NCBI RefSeq assembly: GCF_018380615.1
Contig: NZ_JAGYVZ010000004.1
Coordinates: 62,001-126,000 of the forward strand
Length of the DNA: 64,000 nt
Direction: 5' to 3'
Source: Flavobacterium psychroterrae
Lineage (GTDB): Bacteria > Bacteroidota > Bacteroidia > Flavobacteriales > Flavobacteriaceae
Shown here: positions 8,519 to 16,274 of the stretch, one piece after another
Position numbering within the stretch: the first letter of the stretch is position 1
Layout: the number at the start of each line of letters is the position of its first letter
Translations under genes and position numbers: made by a program
Notes under the pieces: model-generated
Database searches by the model: none
What the model saw: the letters and a program-made list of their open reading frames with translations, nothing else
Told to the model about the DNA's origin: nothing

Positions 8519-9577
8519 TCAAAAAAACTTCTTTCTAAACCAAAAAGCAACATTTACTAAAGCAATCAAAGCCGGAACTTCGACCAATGGACCAATTACG
8601 CCAGCAAAAGCCTGACCGCTGTTGATTCCAAAAACACCAATCGCAACAGCAATCGCCAATTCAAAATTATTTCCCGTCGCTGTAAAAGCAATCGCAGTAC
8701 TTTTAGAATAATCTGCACCAAAATACTTTCCTGTAAAAAAACTAATAATAAACATAGCTGTAAAATAGAGCACTAAAGGAACCGCAATTCTAACAACGTC
8801 CAAAGGAATCTGAACAATCAATTTTCCTTTTAAACTGAACATGATAACAATAGTAAACAGCAAAGCAATTAAAGTAACAGGCGATATAAAAGGAATATAC
8901 TTAGTTTTAAACCATTCTTTTCCTTTAAGCTTTATCAATCCATATCGACTTATAATTCCAAATGCAAACGGAATTCCTAAATAAACACCAACACTTTCTG
9001 CGATATCAATAATGTTGATATTGACATTAAAACCTTTATATCCAAAATAAGGAGGTAAAACAGTGATGAAAATATAAGCGTAAACACTATAAAGTAAAAC
9101 CTGAAAAATACTGTTTAAGGCAATTAATCCAGCGGCATATTCACGATTTCCATCTGCTAAATCATTCCAGACTACAACCATAGCAATGCAACGCGCTAGT
9201 CCTATTAAGATTAATCCAATCATATATTCAGGATAATCTTTTAGAAATAAAAGTGCCAAAGCAAACATCAAAAAAGGTCCAACAATCCAATTTAAAAATA
9301 AGGAAGCACCTAATACTTTTGTATTTTTAAAAACTTCACCCATTTTTTCATAATTCACTTTCGCGAGCGGAGGATACATCATCAAAATTAAGCCAATAGC
9401 TAACGGAATATTTGTTGTTCCGTTCGAAAATGAATTGATGAAATTTCCGCTTGACGGAAAAAAATATCCTATAGAAACGCCAATTGTCATAGCTAGAAAA
9501 ATCCAAAGCGTTAGAAAACGATCCAGAAAACCTAATTTTTTTCTTCCTGCCACAGGATAACAATGATTTGAATTCAT
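8519..9577 (-). CDS. acr3: Acr3-family arsenite efflux transporter
   Basis: This 352-residue protein has about ten hydrophobic helices. The block [19 protein letters not shown] (about residues 126-144), with its conserved Cys and the VWN turn, is the hallmark of Acr3 permeases, as is [19 protein letters not shown] (about 296-314). Acr3 expels arsenite, the product of the arsenate reductase encoded just upstream. The gene is last in the operon arsR, DUF6428, arsC, acr3 and starts 1 bp after the arsC stop. It is unrelated in sequence to the ArsB family, although annotation pipelines often give it that symbol. Confidence 0.95.
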   Translation of the reverse strand: MNSNHCYPVAGRKKLGFLDRFLTLWIFLAMTIGVSIGYFFPSSGNFINSFSNGTTNIPLAIGLILMMYPPLAKVNYEKMGEVFKNTKVLGASLFLNWIVGPFLMFALALLFLKDYPEYMIGLILIGLARCIAMVVVWNDLADGNREYAAGLIALNSIFQVLLYSVYAYIFITVLPPYFGYKGFNVNINIIDIAESVGVYLGIPFAFGIISRYGLIKLKGKEWFKTKYIPFISPVTLIALLFTIVIMFSLKGKLIVQIPLDVVRIAVPLVLYFTAMFIISFFTGKYFGADYSKSTAIAFTATGNNFELAIAVAIGVFGINSGQAFAGVIGPLVEVPALIALVNVAFWFRKKFF

Positions 9578-9578
9578 C

Positions 9579-10208
9579 TTATTTTTTTATTTGTGAGAAT
9601 ACGTAAAACATTTCAATTGCAATTTGAAGGTTTCGTTCCTGATATTTTTCAGTTTGTTGTGGAGTATTATCATAAACTTTTGGATCATCAAAATTTACAG
9701 GAATACGTTTTTCAGCTCCGGCAATAAAAGGACAATCGTCATCAGCCTGAGAACACGTCATAATTGCTGCGAAACTATTTACCGGGTTAAAATCATCATC
9801 ATAAGTTTTAGAAAAACCAATTACAGGAGCTTTATTTGCAGAAAATTTTATGGCGTACAAAGGATTATTTCCCTTTGATAATTTCTGTATTTTAAATCCT
9901 GATTTTTCTAATGTTTCAATGACTTTAGAAAATAATGCCGTAGCTTCTGTTCCTCCAGAATAACAAAACACATTTTTTATTCCGTAATAGTGTGCCGCAG
10001 TTTGCGCCCAAACTTGAGATAAATGACTTCTTCGGGAATTATGTGTACAAATTAAATTCAATCTGATCTCTTGTTGATTATCATATTTTAACTGCATAAA
10101 ATCAATAAGAGGCTGTAGTATATTTGTACGTTCTTTAGAAATCCCTGTAAAATCAAAAGACTGGACTAAAGATTGAATTTCTGTATATAAAATATTTTGA
10201 TTTGACAT
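9579..10208 (-). CDS. arsC: Arsenate reductase, low-molecular-weight phosphatase type
   Basis: This 209-residue cytoplasmic protein has the P-loop CTHNSRRS (C-x5-R) at about residues 53-60, the signature of LMW protein-tyrosine phosphatase-fold arsenate reductases. A later [14 protein letters not shown] (about 153-166) supplies further cysteines, in the place where thioredoxin-coupled ArsC enzymes carry their redox pair. It converts arsenate to arsenite for export by Acr3. An upstream in-frame start at 10268 would overlap the DUF6428 gene, which ends at 10225. MSNQNILYT at 10208 is therefore the better start, leaving a 16-bp spacer. It is longer than the usual 130-140 residues because of an N-terminal helical extension of about 45 residues. 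Confidence 0.92.
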   Translation of the reverse strand: MSNQNILYTEIQSLVQSFDFTGISKERTNILQPLIDFMQLKYDNQQEIRLNLICTHNSRRSHLSQVWAQTAAHYYGIKNVFCYSGGTEATALFSKVIETLEKSGFKIQKLSKGNNPLYAIKFSANKAPVIGFSKTYDDDFNPVNSFAAIMTCSQADDDCPFIAGAEKRIPVNFDDPKVYDNTPQQTEKYQERNLQIAIEMFYVFSQIKK

Positions 10209-10224
10209 TTTTGTAGCTTTTAAT

Positions 10225-10713
10225 TTAACAACAACTTCCGCCCGGAGTACATGAATTTGTGTTATCAACGTTTAATTGTGTCAACTTAAGTTTTGGTTTT
10301 TCAGACGGAATTCCGCATTGATCCACAGCAAGACACGCAGTAGTTTTATTTAGTAAAAGAAAATCTTTACCATTAAAATCTAAGTCATATTTACCAATTG
10401 TAGTATTTTGATATTCAACTTCGATTTCAAAATCATTCATCCCTATAGCCATCGGGACAAAAACTTTTTCTGAAAGTTCAATAATATGAATCAATTTTTG
10501 CGGTTTTAAGCGATGTTCGTAGTCGTTAGCGTCCCAAAGCTGAAAATTTACAACAGTTTCTTTTCTAACAACTCCGCCACAATCGATGAAGTTTTTAGTA
10601 ATCAGACCCACTTCGGTAACGTGAAAATATTCAGGTACAAATTTCCCATCCGGTAATTGAAAATTTACGGATTCAACAGTAGCAAGTATTTTTTTAATTT
10701 CTGATAGTTTCAT
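10225..10713 (-). CDS. DUF6428 family protein in arsenic operon
   Basis: This 162-residue protein begins MKLSEIKKILATVESVNFQL and has the Val/Phe-rich beta pattern of the DUF6428 family. Family members are regularly found between arsR and arsC in Bacteroidota, but no biochemical role is established. The last 10 residues are Cys-rich (SCTPGGSCC), and further cysteines occur at DCGG, ACLAVDQCG and nearby. A trivalent arsenic or metal-binding role such as a chaperone is therefore plausible but inferred. It lies 18 bp after arsR and 16 bp before arsC. Confidence 0.8.
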   Translation of the reverse strand: MKLSEIKKILATVESVNFQLPDGKFVPEYFHVTEVGLITKNFIDCGGVVRKETVVNFQLWDANDYEHRLKPQKLIHIIELSEKVFVPMAIGMNDFEIEVEYQNTTIGKYDLDFNGKDFLLLNKTTACLAVDQCGIPSEKPKLKLTQLNVDNTNSCTPGGSCC

Positions 10714-10731
10714 AATAATGTGATTTAATGA

Positions 10732-11064
10732 TTAACAACATTCGTTTTTTCTTTTTTCTAAATGAAGATCAATTTCTTTGAAGAAAACTTTTATTTTCTC
10801 AAATCCAGTTTCGTTAATACAATAGCAAATTGCATTTCCTTCAATATTTCCCTTTATCAAACCAGCATTTTTAAGCTCTTTTAAATGCTGGGAAACCGTA
10901 GGCTGAGAAAGCGGAAGTTCATTTACAATGTCACCACATATACATGCATTTACTTTAAGTAAATATTCTATAATGGCAATTCTGGCAGGATGACCTAATG
11001 CTTTGGTCAAAATAGCCAACTCGTTTTGTTTGTCTGTAAAGTGATCTGATTTTGTAGCGCCCAT
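10732..11064 (-). CDS. arsR: ArsR-family metalloregulator
   Basis: This 110-residue winged-helix repressor is of typical length. [15 protein letters not shown] (about residues 23-37) opens the DNA-binding domain. [26 protein letters not shown] (about 39-64) contains the metal-sensing Cys pair and the recognition helix. The C-terminus ends KRKNECC, adding cysteines. The protein should repress its operon and release DNA on binding arsenite. An upstream in-frame start at 11109 would place the operator at 11076-11097 inside the gene, so I take MGATKSDHF at 11064. It is the first gene of the ars operon. Confidence 0.93.
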   Translation of the reverse strand: MGATKSDHFTDKQNELAILTKALGHPARIAIIEYLLKVNACICGDIVNELPLSQPTVSQHLKELKNAGLIKGNIEGNAICYCINETGFEKIKVFFKEIDLHLEKRKNECC

Positions 11065-11075
11065 CGTTATATATT

Positions 11076-11097
11076 TATATTGCAATATTACGATATA
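11076..11097 (-). promoter_or_regulatory. Candidate ArsR operator overlapping the ars promoter
   Basis: This 22-bp imperfect palindrome has 9 of 11 pairs matching between half-sites TATATCGTAAT and ATTGCAATATA (minus-strand reading). It is centred 23 bp upstream of the arsR ATG. It contains TAATATTG, a near match to the TAnnTTTG box, with a TTG 16 bp further upstream. A bound repressor would block the polymerase. The assignment rests on position and symmetry only. Confidence 0.6.
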
Positions 11098-11148
11098 GTA
11101 ATTAAACAAAAAAGAAAATAGTTGAGTATTTTCTTTTTTAGAACATTT

Positions 11149-11880
11149 TTAAGATAATTTTCCTGTTATTGCCAACAATATAATTAGCACAATTAGCAGA
11201 CAAGTCAAAAATATAATATGACTTAAAGCAGATAAAAAAAAGACTTTTGTTTTAGACAATTTATTGAAAAACTGAAAATTGGTCCAATAAATTAAAAAAA
11301 TGTCCACTATATAAAGGATATTCATAACTGTTCTCACTTCACTAGTGCTATTAAAGTAAAGAATGAACGGAAATGTCAAAAGATGAACAAAAAGTCTTTG
11401 TGAGGCTTTGAAAGTATTTAAAACAAATAATTCGACATAATTGTATCCTTGTTTTCTAAAACAAATATAAGTTCCTATAGTATATATAGGTATGGTCGCA
11501 ATGGTTATCCAGGAAAAATGTGTAGCCATCCATTCATTGAATTCGGTATAATTTAAATCAACATCTGATGTATCCGGAAATAAATCGATTTTAAAATAAT
11601 GATATAATACGCCATAAGCTGTCGCCAGTAGGACTACTAAAGAAAGAGGCTTGAAATGTTTTACCCTTTTACCTTCAATAAATTCCCTAATAGAATTTCC
11701 GGGTCTTGTAAATAATTGTTTTAAGGAATAGGGAATTCCTTCATCAAAATGCAGTAATCCATGCTGAATATCGTGCCATAAAAAATGCCCGTTTATTTTA
11801 TGGGTTTCAGCAGGCTGTCCGCAATTATTGCAATAATGTCCTTTATAAATCTGATGACAATTTTTACAGGTTATTTCCAT
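11149..11880 (-). CDS. DUF3667 membrane protein with N-terminal zinc ribbon
   Basis: This 243-residue protein starts with a four-cysteine ribbon, CKNC and CNNC (about residues 5-21). The conserved block HDIQHGLLHFDEGIPYSLKQL follows, then RPGNSIREFIEGKRVKHFKP (about 60-79), both characteristic of DUF3667. Four or five hydrophobic helices fill the rest. The family is common in Bacteroidota and has no known function. The ATG at 11880 is preferred over the TTG two codons upstream. It lies 33 bp after the DoxX gene on the same strand. Confidence 0.88.
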   Translation of the reverse strand: MEITCKNCHQIYKGHYCNNCGQPAETHKINGHFLWHDIQHGLLHFDEGIPYSLKQLFTRPGNSIREFIEGKRVKHFKPLSLVVLLATAYGVLYHYFKIDLFPDTSDVDLNYTEFNEWMATHFSWITIATIPIYTIGTYICFRKQGYNYVELFVLNTFKASQRLFVHLLTFPFILYFNSTSEVRTVMNILYIVDIFLIYWTNFQFFNKLSKTKVFFLSALSHIIFLTCLLIVLIILLAITGKLS

Positions 11881-11919
11881 TTTCAATATTATTATTCTAT
11901 ATAATTTATTCTTAAAAAG

Positions 11920-12303
11920 CTACACAATATTTTTTCTAAATCCATTAGGATACATAACGGTCAACAACACTACGATAAGTAAAAAGTTATATTCCATACC
12001 ATTTCTACCACCGCCAACTACAAACCAGCCTTCTTTAAAATGAACCAAAATGATCCCCATAATCAATACAAAAATGGTCACGAATCCTGCCAGTTTAATA
12101 TATTTATTCACAATTAAAAGTACAGCCGCAACAACGTGCGATAATTTAATTAACCAGGCAATAACAACACCAAAAGGAGCAAAGCCAATCTGGTTTAAAT
12201 ATAAATTCCCAAAGTCATTGATGCCGTTATCAAACATTCCATAAATGGAATGGGTGAGGAGAATAAAAGCGATTGCAAGTCTTAAAAGTAAAGTTCCATT
12301 CAT
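11920..12303 (-). CDS. DoxX family membrane protein
   Basis: This 127-residue protein has four hydrophobic helices (about residues 4-22, 44-64, 69-87 and 104-118). The conserved loop HFKEGWFVVGGGRNGMEYN (about 88-106) is typical of DoxX/DoxD-like proteins. Members form membrane parts of quinone-linked or redox-stress complexes in some bacteria; most, including this type, are uncharacterised. It shares a strand with the DUF3667 gene (33-bp gap), and the two may be co-transcribed. The terminator at 12354-12387 separates it from the sigma/anti-sigma pair upstream. Confidence 0.88.
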   Translation of the reverse strand: MNGTLLLRLAIAFILLTHSIYGMFDNGINDFGNLYLNQIGFAPFGVVIAWLIKLSHVVAAVLLIVNKYIKLAGFVTIFVLIMGIILVHFKEGWFVVGGGRNGMEYNFLLIVVLLTVMYPNGFRKNIV

Positions 12304-12353
12304 GATTTAACTGGTTTTGCTTTAGAATAGTTATCGGATTTAAAAATAATAAA

Positions 12354-12387
12354 AAAACGCATATTAAAATAAATTAATATGCGTTTT
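12354..12387 (-). terminator. Terminator of the sigma/anti-sigma operon
   Basis: AAAACGCATATTAA (12354-12367) pairs perfectly with TTAATATGCGTTTT (12374-12387) around a six-base loop. On the minus strand a run of seven T follows. It lies 24 bp beyond the anti-sigma stop. Confidence 0.88.
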
Positions 12388-12410
12388 AGGTTTTATCTTA
12401 AGTTTTGCTT

Positions 12411-13199
12411 TTAAACTTTTCCTAAAGTATATAGTTGCTCCATTGTAGGTGTTAAACTTCCTCCGGCAGGTTCTAAAGTAATTCCAAAAGCTTCAGCAGA
12501 ATCTGTTTGACTAACAGCAAAAATCTTTTGGTTATTTCCTTCAAAGTCGCTCAATAAACCAATACTTGTTGGTGTAAGAACCGGACTTAATTTCAAAGCC
12601 CAAACCTGATAAACCATTCCTTTAGGCGGTTTTGGTAAACCGGCAGCATCAATATACGTCGTTTTTGTTTCCTTATTCCAGTACACTTTTGCAAATGAAG
12701 TAGGAGAAACTGCCTGACCGCCAAGCGTTACGCCAGTATTTTTAATATCTCTAACGATATTTAAGTTTTTTTCAGTTTCCTTATTTTGCAAATCTAAATA
12801 AGCAAAGTCTCTCTGAATTTTATTTTTCTCCGTACCAACAGTTGCAATAGCATCTTTTGTTTTAGTAAGTTCCAGAGTTTGATACCCTAGACCTAATAAC
12901 AATAACACCGCAGCAGCCCAGCCTACATATTGAGACCAGTTTGATGTTGGTTTCATTTCAACAACTTTGCCATGTTTCAGTTCTAGACGTGCTTTTATCT
13001 TCTCGAAATTGGCTACTGAATGAAAAGGAGAAAAACTGGATGACAAAGCCACAATAGCTCTTTCAATCGAAATAATTTCTTCATCCACAGCGGGATTCTT
13101 CTTCGCCATTTCGGCAATTTCCAGATTTTCAGTTTCGCTCAATAAACCATAAACATAAAGTTCGAGAATTCCTGAGTCAATATATTCTTGTGCTTCCAT
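12411..13199 (-). CDS. Anti-sigma factor, RskA-like
   Basis: This 262-residue single-pass membrane protein has an N-terminal cytoplasmic region with LELYVYGLLSETENLEIAEM (about residues 12-31), a zinc-less anti-sigma domain pattern. One transmembrane helix follows at about 88-105 (YVGWAAAVLLLLGLGYQTL). The extracytoplasmic RskA-type beta domain contains KVYWNKETKTTYIDAAGLPKPP and VYQVWAL (about 186-222). It should hold the adjacent ECF sigma factor at the membrane until signalled. Its ATG overlaps the sigma factor stop by one base (ATGA-type arrangement), so translation is coupled. Confidence 0.92.
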   Translation of the reverse strand: MEAQEYIDSGILELYVYGLLSETENLEIAEMAKKNPAVDEEIISIERAIVALSSSFSPFHSVANFEKIKARLELKHGKVVEMKPTSNWSQYVGWAAAVLLLLGLGYQTLELTKTKDAIATVGTEKNKIQRDFAYLDLQNKETEKNLNIVRDIKNTGVTLGGQAVSPTSFAKVYWNKETKTTYIDAAGLPKPPKGMVYQVWALKLSPVLTPTSIGLLSDFEGNNQKIFAVSQTDSAEAFGITLEPAGGSLTPTMEQLYTLGKV

Positions 13200-13729
13200 T
13201 ATATTTTTAGGTAATTTCTTAAATCATTAATACAGTTTCTGTTTTGCGTTTTGATAGTTCCCAATGGTATTGCTAATTCCTCTGAAGCTTCCTGTTGGGT
13301 ATATCCTTTAAAAAATAATAAATCTATAATCTCAATACATTTTGGTTTCAGTTTTTTTACGAATTCCTGAATACCAATAGTATCAATTCTATTAACGAGT
13401 TTATTACTGTCGTCTAACAGATTTACGAAATTATCTGAAGAAAGGTTTTTTTGGCTGTTATTAAAATTTTTAGATCGTAACTTATCAATTGACGTATTCC
13501 TTGCTATATTAAGGATCCACGTATAAAATCTGCCTTTACCTTCGTTGTAAGAATCGATATTTTTCCAGATTTTGACAAAAACTTCCTGCAAAACATCTTC
13601 TGCTTCTTCGCGGTTTTTTATAAGAACGTTGATAACCGAAAATAAACTTTTCGAGTACATATCATATAAATGGGTAAAAGCTCTTTCGTCTTTCTTGTAA
13701 ATTAAAACTAACAATTCATCTTGACTCAT
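13199..13729 (-). CDS. ECF sigma factor (SigK-like)
   Basis: This 176-residue protein has the two ECF domains. Region 2 (about 17-85) contains FTHLYDMYS, EAEDVLQEVFVKIWKNI and FYTWILNIARNTSIDKLR. Region 4 (about 118-172) contains CIEIIDLLFFKGYTQQEASE and the recognition helix IPLGTIKTQNRNCINDLR. Both the membrane-stress class and the pairing with an RskA-like anti-sigma factor match SigK-type units. Genes under its control cannot be read from the window; the pair may autoregulate. A long non-coding stretch lies upstream (13730-14081). Confidence 0.93.
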   Translation of the reverse strand: MSQDELLVLIYKKDERAFTHLYDMYSKSLFSVINVLIKNREEAEDVLQEVFVKIWKNIDSYNEGKGRFYTWILNIARNTSIDKLRSKNFNNSQKNLSSDNFVNLLDDSNKLVNRIDTIGIQEFVKKLKPKCIEIIDLLFFKGYTQQEASEELAIPLGTIKTQNRNCINDLRNYLKI

Positions 13730-14081
13730 ACATCTGGATTTTAAGCTTAAACAAAAATTTAGTATACTTTTTTATACTTAGAGATAAAGATAATTTATTT
13801 TTTTGTGAAAAGCACAAATTTTTTAACAGGCTAAAACCTAGTAAAATCAGGCATTACAAAAAAATATTACTTTTTTTTCATTTTTTTAAAACCAAAAGCA
13901 ATCCAGTTACGTAAATGCTATTATAACATCAAACGATAATGCCGAAAAATAGCAGGACAATTAGAAACGATTGAAAATTCTGATATTTTATTTCATCAAT
14001 AAAAACGCAGCGATGATATACTTTAACATTTATGCAAAAATAAGCTGTAAAGTAAATCTCAATAAATAAAACCAAAACGTC
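13730..14081. other. Intergenic region upstream of the sigma operon
   Basis: These 350 AT-rich bases have no ORF that resembles a protein and no clear hairpin terminator. They must hold the sigma operon promoter on the minus strand. No perfect TAnnTTTG box is evident, as might be expected if the operon uses its own ECF sigma factor. Confidence 0.5.
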
Positions 14082-14207
14082 ATGTATAACGTATATAATT
14101 TAAAAATACTAATTGTAGGCTTAACGGCAGTTTTGGCATTAGTGAATTTTACCGGAACTGATTTTCGTAAACACATTTTACAAAATTGTAATTCCGTTTT
14201 AATGTAG
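14082..14207 (+). CDS. Possible 41-residue membrane peptide
   Basis: The ATG at 14082 opens a 41-codon frame starting MYNVYNLK. A hydrophobic helix (ILIVGLTAVLALVNF, about residues 9-23) follows, then a polar tail with one Cys (FRKHILQNCNS). It has no recognised family. It lies on the plus strand between the divergent sigma operon and a strong plus-strand terminator at 14604, which otherwise has no gene to serve. Length and helix are compatible with a small membrane protein, but coding is unproven and no good promoter box is visible. Confidence 0.3.
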   Translation: MYNVYNLKILIVGLTAVLALVNFTGTDFRKHILQNCNSVLM

Positions 14208-14255
14208 CATGGTAAAGGAGTAATTGAAAGAAAGTTGTAATTGAAAAAACGGAAT

Positions 14256-14327
14256 ATGAATTTGAAGATGCTGAAAATATTTGTTTTATTAATTTTTGTA
14301 ATTCTGTTCATTATCATTTTTAAGTGA
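14256..14327 (+). CDS. Possible 23-residue hydrophobic peptide
   Basis: An ATG-started frame of 23 codons encodes MNLKMLKIF followed by an almost unbroken run of Val, Leu, Ile and Phe, ending IIIFK. It would be a single-helix membrane peptide of the size seen for type I toxin-like or regulatory peptides. AT-rich DNA readily yields such frames by chance, so confidence is low. It lies 48 bp after the 41-codon frame and upstream of the 14604 terminator. Confidence 0.2.
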   Translation: MNLKMLKIFVLLIFVILFIIIFK

Positions 14328-14603
14328 AAATTTAAAAACAAAAACATTTGATTCAAATTATTGATTAGTTGATGTCTTTGGACTTCCAACCGAAAATTAG
14401 ATAAGATTTAAAAATACCAGATTGATCTCAAACATAAGAATTAGTAAATTTTATGATATAAACGCCAGTAAATAATATACAAAATTAAAGGTATTATAAT
14501 TTCAAATATAATTTTCACTATAACCAGGGCATCAACTATAATTTTAAAATATAAAAAAGTAAACGAAACAATTAATTCATGGTTTGATTTGTTTGTATGG
14601 GGG

Positions 14604-14642
14604 GAAGCCTAACGTCTGATTAACGTTAGGCTTCATTTTTTT
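14604..14642 (+). terminator. Strong terminator without an assigned gene
   Basis: GAAGCCTAACGT (14604-14615) pairs perfectly with ACGTTAGGCTTC (14623-14634) around a seven-base loop. An A and a T-rich tail follow on the plus strand. Only the plus strand has the T-run. The nearest recognised upstream plus-strand gene ends more than 6 kb away, so some unrecognised transcript must end here. Confidence 0.88.
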
Positions 14643-14725
14643 ATTTAACTTATGTTTAATAAAAATAAAGGAAACAAATCAATTAACGAAAACAGATTTT
14701 AACTAATTTTATAAAAAATTAAACA

Positions 14726-15313
14726 ATGAAAAAAATAGTATTTTTAGCTTGCAGCGTAGTCTTATTATTAAGTTCACAAGCTCAGGCTCAAACAAGTAAA
14801 AATAAATTATCTAAAACTGATAAAGTCATGGCAAAAGAAAACATTTACCAATTTAAAGTACAGGATTTATCAGGAGATACATTTGATTTTGCCTCTTTAA
14901 AAGGTAAAAAAGTAATGATTGTAAACACCGCTTCAAAATGCGGATTAACACCTCAATACAAAGATCTTGAAGCAACTTACAAAGAGTATAAAGATAAAGG
15001 TTTTGTAATTGTAGGCTTTCCTGCAAATAATTTTGCATCTCAGGAACCGGGAACAAACAAGGAAATCGAAACATTTTGCCAACAAAATTACGGAGTAACT
15101 TTCCCAATGATGGACAAAGTTTCTGTAAAAGGAGATGATATGTGCGATGTGTACAAATTTCTGACTCAAAAATCTAAAAACGGTTTACAAGATTCTGAAG
15201 TAGAATGGAATTTTCAAAAATACCTAATCGACGAAAAAGGCGAATTGGTAAAAGTAATCAAACCTAGAACATTGGTAACAGAACCGGAAGTTGTTAACTG
15301 GATAAAAAGTTAA
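14726..15313 (+). CDS. Exported glutathione peroxidase-like thiol peroxidase
   Basis: This 195-residue protein has an N-terminal signal peptide (MKKIVFLACSVVLLLSS, cleavage around AQAQ) and then a full GPx domain. NTASKCGLTPQYKDLE (about residues 69-84) carries the peroxidatic Cys. GFPANNF supplies the conserved Asn and Gln region (about 99-110), and VEWNFQKYLID (about 160-170) carries the Trp and Asn of the catalytic tetrad. It reduces peroxides, most likely with thioredoxin rather than glutathione (family knowledge). The signal peptide places it in the periplasm. A terminator follows immediately at 15332. Confidence 0.93.
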   Translation: MKKIVFLACSVVLLLSSQAQAQTSKNKLSKTDKVMAKENIYQFKVQDLSGDTFDFASLKGKKVMIVNTASKCGLTPQYKDLEATYKEYKDKGFVIVGFPANNFASQEPGTNKEIETFCQQNYGVTFPMMDKVSVKGDDMCDVYKFLTQKSKNGLQDSEVEWNFQKYLIDEKGELVKVIKPRTLVTEPEVVNWIKS

Positions 15314-15331
15314 TTAAAACTTTAAAAATAC

Positions 15332-15370
15332 AAAATCCCCAAATTTGAATATCAAGTTTGGGGATTTTTT
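15332..15370 (+). terminator. Terminator after glutathione peroxidase gene
   Basis: AAAATCCCCAAA (15332-15343) pairs with TTTGGGGATTTT (15357-15368), and a run of T follows. It lies 18 bp after the stop codon. Confidence 0.9.
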
Positions 15371-15398
15371 TTGTTTTAATCTAAGGATATGTTTGTAA

Positions 15399-15661
15399 CG
15401 CGAATGACACAGATTCACTAAGCGAAAATGCGGATTGAACACGGATTTTTTCATAATCTTGTCATTTCGACGGAAGGATAATCACACAAGAAACTCTATA
15501 AAAAATGTCGTCAATCATTGTCGATAAACTAGTGTGATTTATCCTTCCGTCGAAATGAAAAATGCGTGAACCCTTTGTGTTAATTGCTATAAAAATACAG
15601 ACAATAATAAAAATCCGTGTTCAATCCGCGTTTTCGCGTTAGCGAATCGGTATGATCCGCG
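15399..15661. repeat. Nested palindromic element of about 260 bp
   Basis: The outer arms (15399-15452 and 15609-15661) both read GCGGATTGAACACGGATTTT when the right arm is reverse-complemented. The inner arms (TCATTTCGACGGAAGGATAA at 15462-15481 and its complement ending about 15557) pair almost perfectly. The whole could fold into one long hairpin. It fills the space between convergent gpx and acetyltransferase genes. No ORF or transposase is present. It resembles a MITE-like or REP-like element. Confidence 0.75.
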
Positions 15662-15688
15662 TGCCAATGCGCGTTGCTTATCAATTAT

Positions 15689-16186
15689 TTATTTCAATAT
15701 CAATTGCATGAAAACCAAATCAAGCCAATGATCAAATTTATAACCCACTTCACGAATTGTTCCGGTTATTACGAATCCAAATTTCTCATGAAACGCAATA
15801 CTTCCCGCATTATCTGCATCAATTGCGCCAATCATTACATGCAAACCTTGTTCTTTTGCTAACCGAATAAGTTCAAGTAAAAGTTTAGATCCAATGCCTT
15901 TTCCTATTACATTATCAACCACATAAACTGAATGTTCCACTGTATATTGATAACCAATTTTTTCACGGAATTGTCCGTAACTCCCAAAACCAACCACTTC
16001 GCCATCTAACTCAGCAACAACAATAGGAAGGTTTTTAGCCTGTTTATCTTCAAACCATTTTGTTTGCACTTCAATAGTCTGAACATCATAATTATAATTT
16101 GCAGTTGTATGTACAATCGAATGATTAACAATTTCAAGAATTTTTTCTAAATCGTTTATTACAGCTGGTCTAAGTATTGGGTTCAT
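15689..16186 (-). CDS. GNAT N-acetyltransferase (phosphinothricin acetyltransferase-like)
   Basis: This 165-residue protein starts MNPILRPAVINDLEKILEI. YDVQTIEVQTKWFEDK (about 40-55), VVGFGSYGQFREK (about 71-83) and the acetyl-CoA loop VIGKGIGSKLLLELI (about 101-115) follow. HVMIGAIDADNAGSIAFHEKFGF (about 123-145) is characteristic of the Pat/MnaT subgroup, which acetylates small amines such as phosphinothricin or methionine sulfoximine. The substrate here is not known. An ATG 12 codons upstream (16222) is in frame, but family similarity begins at MNPILRP. The gene is transcribed toward the palindromic element. Confidence 0.88.
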   Translation of the reverse strand: MNPILRPAVINDLEKILEIVNHSIVHTTANYNYDVQTIEVQTKWFEDKQAKNLPIVVAELDGEVVGFGSYGQFREKIGYQYTVEHSVYVVDNVIGKGIGSKLLLELIRLAKEQGLHVMIGAIDADNAGSIAFHEKFGFVITGTIREVGYKFDHWLDLVFMQLILK

Positions 16187-16274
16187 AATAGTTATATGTT
16201 TTTTTTCATAACCCAAACGCATTAGTAAGCGTGTAGGATTGGAATTTGGAATTTAATTTTTGAAATTTAGTAAT

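Noticed and set aside
14030-14389. Minus-strand 119-codon frame
   Set aside because: Composition is Phe/Asn/Lys-rich as expected from AT-rich DNA, with no recognisable domain; it is antisense to the possible small ORFs and lacks a promoter.
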